Shown here: piece by piece, positions 56,226-64,000 of the stretch
How the letters are laid out: every line of letters begins with the position of its first letter
Numbering within the stretch: position 1 is the stretch's first letter
Source: Rosellinia necatrix
Taxonomy: Eukaryota > Ascomycota > Sordariomycetes > Xylariales > Xylariaceae
Direction: 5' to 3'
Length of the DNA stretch: 64,000 bases
Assembly (NCBI GenBank): GCA_021209875.1
Contig: JAGYVD010000005.1
Location: 992,001 to 1,056,000 of the forward strand
The notes under the pieces: generated by a model
Databases searched by the model: none
What the model was told of the DNA's origin: nothing
What the model saw: only the letters and a program-made list of their open reading frames with translations
Program-made: the position numbers and the translations under genes

Positions 56226-57358
56226 TGTGTGGAGAGTAGGAGACGGTCCCCGTTATTATCTGCAGATATTCGAGATCACGATCTACGTGAGCAGCGGGAG
56301 CTTGTGAGAGAAAGACTGGCGTTGCGAGAGTGTGTGTGTGTGGTGCGATTAATACCGCAGATGAATTATAGGAGAAGGAGAAAAGGCCACGACAGTTCTG
56401 GTAGTTGGATGCGATCTTGCGTTACAGTGGAAATAGATAGGCAAGTCCCGACGTCGCCAGTCCAGTATTAATAATGCGGTCGGCCGGCTTTGACTTTCGG
56501 CGCCCTGAAACCCCGTATTGATACCTAGGTAGAGGGAAGCTAGAAGGAGAGGGGAGGGGAAGGGGGCTGCTCGGAACCCCTCCATTAGCGTACCTACCTT
56601 TTAGTACATTTGTACTTGACAGTGTGGCGCATTCTAATCGACGCCACCACAGGCAAAGACATACACACACACACGATGTACCTGAGCAACTATATCACGT
56701 ACCGACAATGCCTGCAGATGGCCTAATAGGTACACGAGCCGCTCAGGGTCTCCCGCTAGTCATACCGTACACATAATATAGGGCACTGTAGTATACGTGG
56801 TAGATACCTCTGACGACTTTAGCTCCCACTCTCGCGTGCGTCCGCCGTCACGGGGCTGGAACAGAACAAAGATGCATTCTAACCCGAAGTGAAACTTGAG
56901 CAAGTTTCCACGCGTGCTTCGTCAATCCCAGATGAAACTAAATATTTGCTCTCTGAAAGTTCACCAATTACCCGGAACGCCGGGTTGCAGCATGTCTAGA
57001 TTCATCTCGCTTTTTGTAACCGTCCGATCACCTATGGCCTGAAGCATTAACTCAAATCTAAGTTAATGGCCAGATAACTATGTGCATTTGAATGGCAATG
57101 CATAATAACTACTATCTGCCCTCCCCCTGGTATTCCTGGTTTGCGCATAGTTGATTGACCCTGCGCCTCGGGCAGTCTGCCGCCTTGGCGCATTTGCCCT
57201 AGTCCCGACGCCGTCAACCTGGCGCCCAGTGTAGTGTCGGTCGGTGCTGTAGGTCTATCATCGTCGCGTAGTCTATCTAGTGTCCCGCTATACCCTCCAT
57301 CTTTCAATCCCAGGAGGTAGCTATCGTGTGTAAGAGGCGCACCACGTATAACAGGTGT
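56226..57358. other. Intergenic
   Basis: Upstream of ATX1, with TACCTAGGTA at 56522-56531, a short CA run near 56665 and no coding frame I can support. Confidence 0.5.
56522..56531. promoter_or_regulatory. Palindromic decamer TACCTAGGTA, copy 7
   Basis: Exact copy about 300 bp upstream of the ATX1 start codon. Confidence 0.4.
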
Positions 57359-59459
57359 TCAAGGGGCCGGTTCTAGACCAGGCCGCACGTCATCGGCCGC
57401 GTCTCCCGTTGCATTGTTTTCGTTGCTTGGAATCAGCTCCGGCATCTCCTCCTCTGAGTCGTCCCACGCTCCCGGCATCCTGTTCCGAGTATCGGAATAG
57501 GCCAAGCCGAGGCGATCGTCAAGACGTTCACGATCATCCTCATCTCCACCCTGGCCACCAACAAGGAATAAATCCATCAGAGTCTGGTAGAGCCCAGTTC
57601 TACCAGTTCTAGGCCGGTTACCCTCGGGGTCGGCTACTTCATCTACCTCTTCATCTTCTATCCCGTCATCGCCACCGTCATCATCGCTATCATCCCCGTC
57701 ACCGACCCCGCCCTGATTGACTTGGGCTATTGCTTCTTGAATGGCAGCCTCAACTTCCGGCGGTGCGCCGCCTTCTCTCACTCGACGAAGGAGTTGACGC
57801 AATGCTTGTGGATCACGCGGGATATCAAACCCACGTAATCCACGCTGCGTTGACGGCATCCATGGCTGTTGCTGAGAATCGTAAGAGAAAATGTTGTCTT
57901 CTTTTAACGGGGGGACTGGGTCGAATTCCCAGTTAGGTGATGTGCTCAGCAAACCCCCTGGAACATGGCCCATCAAGGAGGGCGTGTTATCTAGATAGAC
58001 AAATCGAGCAACGTTCCGTCCAACTACCGGCGGGGACCCGAAGCCGTCAGAGTCCGGTGTCTTTGCCACACGAGCCGCCTCCTTCAGCAGGCTCGTAACC
58101 TGTGCATTGTCCCACAAGCTCTTCGTCTGGTGTACGTACAGCTCTACAAAGAGATCTTCATGGTCGTCACGCGGCTGCATACCCCAGATCGCTTTCGGTA
58201 CATCAAGGTTCAGTGCCTTATAGAGGCTACTGTAGAGCCACGGAAGCCGTTCCATACCCTCCAGTAAAAGTGCTTTGGCACCAGCCGTGTCCTTCTGTTG
58301 TAACCTTGCAAGTACCAATGTCTGCCGAATATAGTCTTGCGCCGTGTCGAAATTGTCCAGAGCTTCGGAGTCACAAAAATCAATAAACCACTTCGACTCA
58401 TATGCCCGAATAGCCATTGGGTGTATGAAGTGTATCATGCCGTAGGGGTCGGTTAAATCCATACTGAACAACAACTTAGCCCACTCCAGAGCCGTTCTGT
58501 ATGTCCCTTTCATCACCAAGTTCTTGAGGTAGTGGTAGCCTGCCAACCAAAACTGCCTGTTTTCTGGTCGGCTAAAGTCAAGCCTAGCCTTCCCTTCCTC
58601 CATTTTTTGTCGAAAACCGGAGAGGGCAACACGGCCAAAGGTGAATAAAGCTCGCTCGCAGAGGTCAGCCGAGAGAGCCGAGTTCTGGTCCTGCTTAGCC
58701 ACCTTGCTAACTTGGATGAGGCTAGAGATATGGTACGGGTGGTCGTGTACAAAATATACCAGTTGCATGGGGTCAAACTGCTGAACCAGGTCAAAGAATC
58801 GCTGCTCCAATTTATTGTAGCCCTCGTCATGAACAAATCCAAACTCGACCGTTCCGGCCACCGCCCCTGTCCCCTCTTTGGATTGTCGCATAGTGAGGCC
58901 TTCTGTAGGGGCACGTGGCCAGATATCTTTCCCCGGTAGGAATGGGTTCCTACGAAGCGTGATCTCGGGCAACGCTTTGCCCGCCGCACCCTTCAAGAAG
59001 GTTTCTAAATCAACTTGCAGAGGCATATTCCGTGGGTGTTGCAGACGCGCGCGTTCCTCGTTCTCCTCGTTCATGGCAGCGGTAATCGCCTCCCGGCCAA
59101 AGAGATTTCGCATCTCATTGACAACTCTCAAGTGGTGGGTGTTAATGCGAAGGAGTTCGCATATCCGCTCGATGGCTGTTGATCGCGTAGTATCCGCTTG
59201 GGGCTCGATAGGCGCGGCTGGATTCCTTTTAGATAGGTCCAATTCTCGAAGGGCTTCGTCAATATCGTCAATGCCTGTTCGTGTAGGCGTGTCCGTTCTC
59301 GATGCTCGTGTGGGCGAATCGTCAGGTTTTTTTCCCTTCTTTTTCTTCTTCTTCTTCTTGCTTTTCTTGGAGGGGTTGTTCGGAGGACCTGTGCGGACTG
59401 CGCTTTCGGCGGGGCGCGATGATCTCTCGGTGGGTTCGACTTCATTGTCGTTGACATCT

Positions 59460-59490
<31 letters not shown>

Positions 59491-59665
59491 CATCGCCGTC
59501 GTCTTGGCCCCCTAGAGCAGCAAAGCCCGAGAACACACTCGGCTTAGCTCTTTCGACAGGCGCATCTTCGTCGCTTTCGTCTTTGGCTTCGTCGCTGGGG
59601 CTCGGCGCTCGAAGCTGCTCCAGTTCTCGCTGCTTCTGGAGCTTGCGCAACTGCCGGCTAGACAT
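57359..59665 (-). CDS. rqc1: TCF25/Rqc1-like protein
   Basis: A single exon of 768 residues. The start MSSRQLRKLQKQ is typical of the family. Residues about 55-75 are almost all Asp/Gly, and a Lys-rich run follows near 100-115. The Tcf25 domain (PF04910) covers about residues 280-600, with 'FDPMQLVYFVHDHPYHISSLIQVS', 'WLAGYHYLKNLVMKGTYRTALEWAKLL' and 'DPYGMIHFIHPMAIRA'. Yeast Rqc1 belongs to the ribosome quality-control complex with the Ltn1 ligase on stalled 60S subunits; TCF25 in animals is the homologue. A further acidic, low-complexity C-terminal tail is present. No defects seen. Confidence 0.92.
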
Positions 59666-60282
59666 TTTAAGTGCTGATTTCCCAGTTTGTCGGAGTATAA
59701 GATGCTCATATTCATCTGTTTATGTTTATTCAACGAAGATATAGGCCCAGGCTCACCGGGGGGCACTTGCAGCGGCCTCAAGATGCGTGTGAAATGTGCG
59801 AAGTGTGTAAAGGTGGGTAAGTTGTAACTATGGAGGGGCAGATTCAAAATGATGCAACCGTAAAAGGCTCGCCGGCACATGCATGGGTCATGGTGGGGTT
59901 ATCCTCGGGGTTGTCACTGCGCTAAATACCCCGTTGCCGCTGTGTCATTCACCGGTGCTACCTACCTACCTAGTGTTAAATACATAGGTAGGTAGTTGAG
60001 TAACTAACGACCTAGGTAGGTAGGTACTCACCTCGTACCTAACCTTGGTTGTCTTGTATGCAATTTCAGAGCAACAGGAAATTCATACACCTTATATCCG
60101 TACTCTTAGGTAGTTATACTTAGTAGTAAGTTCCGAAGCTGCCAGGCCTCTCAGTGACCAGGTTTTTTTTTTTTTTTTTTTTTTAATTATTTTATGAAGC
60201 ATACACAGGTAGGCAATAATAGCAAAAAACCAACGGTGATACGATAACATGACTGCCTGGGAGAGAGCTATCGACTGGATAG
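59666..60282. other. Intergenic
   Basis: Contains 'acctacctacc'/'taggtaggtagg' clusters at about 59959-60030 and a run of 22 T at 60163-60184. No gene seen. Confidence 0.5.
60163..60184. repeat. Poly-T tract (22 nt)
   Basis: Uninterrupted T run about 100 bp downstream of the 60283-61164 gene. Confidence 0.9.
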
Positions 60283-61164
60283 CTACGTGTCAAAAACACC
60301 ACCAGCACTATTCAAAGACAGCACAACACATTCTCCCTCGCCATTTCCAACCGTGTCTTCCCTGAAGGCAGCCGGCCTCGTGTCGAGATCGTCGAGATCA
60401 GCTATCGTAAAAGGGTGGTGTTCCACTTCCACAACATCATCATCCTCATCGCTCGCATCGTCCACCCCAAGAAATGCGGCAGCCGGCCGGAATTGGCTTA
60501 TTCCTATCGTCTTGTGTCTCCCCCAGCCTTTCGGCATGATCTTGTGCAGCTGGTACGCAAACACCACGTTCTCGGCACTGAAACTGTGAGTTTTCGAGTC
60601 TCCGACCGCGACGGCTATCCCGCCACCAACCGTCGCAGCCCCCACGCCATCAGCGGGACCGGTAATGCTGACATTGCCGCCCTTCCGGGACGCGGTCTCG
60701 GAAGTCAGCCTGAAGTTCTTAGCGACCTTCACCCCAGTGATCATGTATACGGGCTTTGACAGCAGGCCCCTGTCCAGCCTCATCAGAGCGGCTACGATGG
60801 GGTCCCGTACTCGGAGTTCAATGTCCCGCGTGGCGAGTGCTTGCTCAAAATGAACCGTCTCAAGCGCGTCCGTTGTGTATTCGATCTTTGTGTTTTTGCC
60901 ATGCTCCCCGCCGAGGCTAAGTCCCACGGTCTGAAGAAAGCCGGCCCAGACACCCACCGTTACTCGCCAATTCTTGCCCACCCCCAGTCTCCAGTCCTTT
61001 TCGACGACAGTTGCCGTGGCCGGGAGCCACCCCGGATCAGCTTCACTAAGGACGATGTGAGGCTTGAACGGGTCGGCGATGATGTTGCCAAGAGCGATAG
61101 TGCCCCCTGGACGAAAAGTCCAGTTTGGGGCCAGCATATACGTTGGGTTTTGTACCGGAGCCAT
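60283..61164 (-). CDS. Unassigned cytosolic protein next to an S8 protease; gasdermin-like (RCD-1/HET-Q1) candidate
   Basis: A single exon of 293 residues from the ATG at 61164; the frame extends 42 codons upstream, but that part is Phe/Ile-rich from an A tract in the leader. No signal peptide. Residues 1-230 look like one compact alpha/beta domain ('NIIADPFKPHIVLSEADP', 'KPVYMITGVKVAKNFRL', a Gly/Ala-rich stretch at 173-187, then 'VVFAYQLHKI' at 200-209). Residues 235-293 form an acidic tail. It lies directly downstream of, and on the same strand as, a subtilisin-like protease gene. Fungal gasdermin-like proteins (about 250-300 residues, removable C-terminal tail) are often encoded beside such proteases. 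The family call is inference from size, layout and neighbour; I cannot confirm it by eye. Confidence 0.5.
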   Translation of the reverse strand: MAPVQNPTYMLAPNWTFRPGGTIALGNIIADPFKPHIVLSEADPGWLPATATVVEKDWRLGVGKNWRVTVGVWAGFLQTVGLSLGGEHGKNTKIEYTTDALETVHFEQALATRDIELRVRDPIVAALMRLDRGLLSKPVYMITGVKVAKNFRLTSETASRKGGNVSITGPADGVGAATVGGGIAVAVGDSKTHSFSAENVVFAYQLHKIMPKGWGRHKTIGISQFRPAAAFLGVDDASDEDDDVVEVEHHPFTIADLDDLDTRPAAFREDTVGNGEGECVVLSLNSAGGVFDT

Positions 61165-62013
61165 CTTTATTACCGCATGAATATTAAAAAAAAAAAAAAC
61201 GACTGCTCTCAAATATAACGAATACCGAAGAAGGATACTTGTTTCTATGTAGTAGCAAGATATATAAATAGTCATGTTGGAGCCTGGCACTGACGTGGTA
61301 TTCGCCTACGCCTAGCCTGGCGCAGCAGGTAGGCAATATAAGCCTGGTTGAAGCGGCTGTCCGATAATGATAAATGTAACCGCTTTCAGTTCGAGCGGTC
61401 GCTCACTTCGTTTTTGTTGTGCTGGAACGTGAATTATCCATCCTTACAGTCCTCCCCGCCAATCATCAATCAGTTGATTTATTTGCAATGTTAAACTCTC
61501 GAACTTTAGAGTCTGTCTCTGTTGCTTTTTAAAACAAGTTAATTAGAATATGGTAGCAAAAGACCTGATCAACGTGACCGTTCTCAAATCATCAGTACTC
61601 GAACAAGACCGGTATTTTTGGGGAATCAGCCTGCAGCTCTATGCCAGCACCTTCGTTTAAACTATTCATGTTCTGTCACTGTTTCTACATGCATATGCCC
61701 AACGTAAGATGATACACCTTAAGGATAATATCCACTCCGAAGTGTTTCAACCGAAAAATACATCTGTTTGCGTTGTGTAATATACCACGATCACGAGGGG
61801 CCGGCGTTATTATCGTACGGGCAAACAGATTTGAGTGGTATAAATGATTATATCATACAGCCTCGTTGAATCCGACTCTCGGCCGTGCTAGTGTCCTTGA
61901 AAGACCTATTTATCATTTCCTAATTTTTTAAGGACCTTTCTCATCCTTAAGATTTTTTAATGCGTATAAGTGATTATAGATCTGTGGGTGAGATTTCACT
62001 AGAAAGAGGATGG
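61165..62013. other. Intergenic between the paired genes
   Basis: 849 bp, AT-rich, between the protease stop codon and the downstream gene's start. No third gene seen. Confidence 0.5.
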
Positions 62014-64000
62014 CTACCAAGGTAGTTTACGCATAGCTACTTCTATGCGTTGTACCCAGTTCATCTCCCAGTTACTCCGCCCGTCGAAGAGGCGCAGTAG
62101 ATAAATATAATACCTATTATCTCCCCTCCTGACTGCTATGTCCGCCAGAAGCTGTTGGACCCCTTCTAGAGTTCGCAGCTTTGCCTGGCAACCCTTGTCC
62201 ATGCCATGACAGGCGGCAAGCTGGAATACCAGAGAGACCATCCCAGCCATAATTGGGGTCGCCATGGAACAACCCGACCTGACCTCTGGAGACGGCCAGC
62301 CGTATGGTACATTGAGCCCTAGGGTCCCGTAGAGTGGGCTGGAGCTGTTGCTGACTGTCGGCGGGGGGTCAAAAGCCGAGGCGAATGACCCAAAATGATC
62401 TGTGGCTCGCACGGAGATCACGGCAGGCAAATATGCCGGGAACATCTCGTCCCTGTTGGCCCCCTCATTCGCGGCAGCCGCAAAGAATATGATGGGTCGT
62501 CCTCTCACGTCCTCGGCAGCACGTATGGCCATGCGAATGGGTTCGTGACTAGTTGCAAATCCGAAGGACATGGTGACGATATCAACGTCCCATTCTCTTG
62601 CGGCGTACTCTATCGCCTACCGCGCCTATCAGTGTAATGTTCTCGTAATTGCGGAAGCTAGTGCATAGATTTCCTACCTCGGCGATTTTGTCACCCGCGA
62701 GGTGAAGATCTTGGGCACTCTTCGCGATACGGCCAACGAACACATCGGCGCACCGCGCCGTTCTGAGTAGCAAGCTGACCACACTTGTACCATGACCCTG
62801 TTGGTCGTCATCTACGGGCTGCTTAGCCGTACCTACAAAGTCACGCCAGTTGCCGTTGCCAACACGCTCTGTCTGTTCCGGTTTGGCTTTAAACCAATGT
62901 GCTCTTGGGCTTTTCGGATCACAGCCGGTGTCTAGTACAGCAATCCTGACTTTTCGCTCGGCGTCGTACTCCGTGATTTCGTCATTTATGCGGTCAATCC
63001 AGCCGAGCCAGCTCTCGGGGCTTGATCTACAGAGACAGTCAGTATACACTAAGATAGTAGCTTTCGTCGCTACTCACTCTTTTGACGCCAAAACCACATC
63101 GCCAATGCCGCTTCTGCTATTGTTGGTGGTATCTTGAGTAGCCATGTCAAAATCCGAAACTACATCATTACCGCCAGGATCTTGAGCATGATCCAGATAT
63201 AGGCCTTGGGCCGTCAGAGTTTCTTGATCTGCTTTATCATTATCCCATCTTGCCCGCTTCGTACAGCTTCCTAAGGAGTTCACAGGTACGGGCTCAGTCT
63301 TTTCAGTTGCCAGGGCGAAAAAGTTGTCCCCCTCAGTTTCCGGTTTGTTCGCCGGTCTCTTCCGATTATTGTTAACCGCGCTGAGCAATCTAACATCGTG
63401 GCTCAGCAGTTTGCTCAAAACCTTCTGGCGAATAAGTCGTCTTGTGATCACAAAGCCATCTTCATGTCTGCCAGCTGCATTGCGTATTTTGTACTCATGC
63501 TTATATAATGCCTCAAAATGAAGGCACGCAGCAACAGCGTCTAGGTATTGTCGATTCCCTGGAACCCCGTACTGCTCTGCGTTACAAAGAAACTCGCGCA
63601 ATTCATTCCACCCGTCCTGGTACCGTTCGGCCAGGTTGACCTTGAATTTGGTGCCATACTCAATCTCAAGTAGGAGCCTAGCGAACGCAGTGAATATCAC
63701 GGGTCGCTCGACATATGACATATCCAGGAACTCTTTAGAATCCTGCCCAAGGAAGCAAGTGAGAAGTGCCGTCGTCTTATCGTACTTGCGATCGCCTGTC
63801 CTGAAGAATCGTATATGTTTAGAATCCCACGCCTTAAACGTATGCTTCCAGCCCACAAATGTAAGAATATTCGAGGCTAACTTCGAGGCTAACGACCTCT
63901 TCTCAGGATGATTAAACCTATATGAGTGCGACTTATAGTTTTTGGGGTGAATGGGCTTAAAGGCGCCTTTCGTAATCATTTTGTCCAGAGACCTTGTTTT
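62014..64000 (-). CDS. Subtilisin-like S8 serine protease with N-terminal helical domain (5' truncated by window)
   Basis: Three visible exons (64000-63078, 63026-62678, 62616-62014) encode 624 residues; the frame is open to the right edge, so the N-terminus is missing. Introns are 63027-63077 (GTGAGT, ACTGAC branch, GTAG) and 62617-62677 (GTAGGA...GTAG). The first 300 residues are an intracellular helical domain with 'VIFTAFARLLLEIEYGTKFKV', as in fungal proteins that carry a DUF7580-type domain before peptidase S8. The catalytic triad is complete: Asp in AVLDTGCD, His in QGHGTSV and Ser in SGCSMATP. No signal or propeptide is visible in the window. This is the architecture of HET-Q2-like and NLR-linked proteases of fungal allorecognition, which suggests an intracellular processing role, perhaps on the downstream neighbour. 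Confidence 0.85.

Noticed and set aside
59128..59493. Poly-Met frame within the TCF25-like gene
   Set aside because: Off-frame translation of the Asp-rich codon repeat.
1..64000. CRISPR arrays, insertion sequences, 5S or other rRNA genes, origins
   Set aside because: No repeat-spacer pattern, transposase frame or rRNA-like sequence was seen; CRISPR is not expected in a fungal nuclear genome.

Overview
The window is nuclear DNA of a filamentous ascomycete (Pezizomycotina, probably Sordariomycetes). The genes carry short GT-AG introns of 49-236 nt with CTAAC/CTGAC-like branch sites. The families present (HET-ankyrin, F-box, Zn2Cys6 regulator, fungal rhodopsin-like membrane protein, CRL-type lipase, CorA-like transporter) are typical of that group. 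The genus cannot be read from the sequence. I resolve 23 protein-coding genes (one cut by each window edge) and one tRNA gene. All exon boundaries come from reading frame, splice-site and family-pattern consistency, not from transcripts.

Layout, left to right: C-terminal part of a fungal transcription factor (1-1418); MAPEG protein (2099-2865); HET-ankyrin protein (3580-6660) convergent with an F-box protein (6812-8327, minus); MCH1-like MFS transporter (9790-11550); small secreted protein (12715-13149); single-pass membrane protein (14627-15946); secreted CRL-type lipase (17886-19580); second F-box-like gene (20833-21570); six-exon DDX60/SKI2-like helicase (22853-28659); SEC18/NSF (29465-32161, minus) divergent from an SCP-X thiolase (33033-34468); a 3-kb stretch with no gene I can support; rhodopsin-like membrane protein (37504-38990); arrestin-like adaptor (39391-40683, minus); tRNA-Phe (41541-41685, minus); alpha-glucoside-type sugar transporter (42268-44061); CorA-like transporter (44697-47512); NAD(P)-binding protein with no visible ATG (47977-48799); Zn2Cys6 regulator (49229-51848, minus); GC-rich orphan (54515-55066); ATX1 copper chaperone (55754-56225, minus); TCF25/Rqc1-like protein (57359-59665, minus); an unassigned protein (60283-61164, minus) directly downstream of a subtilisin-like S8 protease gene that runs off the right edge.

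Most of the window is ordinary housekeeping and accessory content: vesicle fusion, peroxisomal thiolysis, copper delivery, ribosome quality control, and sugar and Mg uptake. Two loci stand out. First, the tRNA-Phe(GAA) gene appears to contain, besides its canonical 16-nt anticodon-loop intron, a second 56-nt insertion inside the anticodon stem. That insertion begins GT, ends AG and carries a perfect ACTAAC branch motif, so it looks like a spliceosomal intron in a Pol III gene. Second, the S8 protease and its downstream neighbour have the gene arrangement of fungal gasdermin/protease cell-death pairs (HET-Q1/HET-Q2 type); the gasdermin identity is an inference. In addition, a palindromic decamer, TACCTAGGTA, occurs seven times, always between genes.
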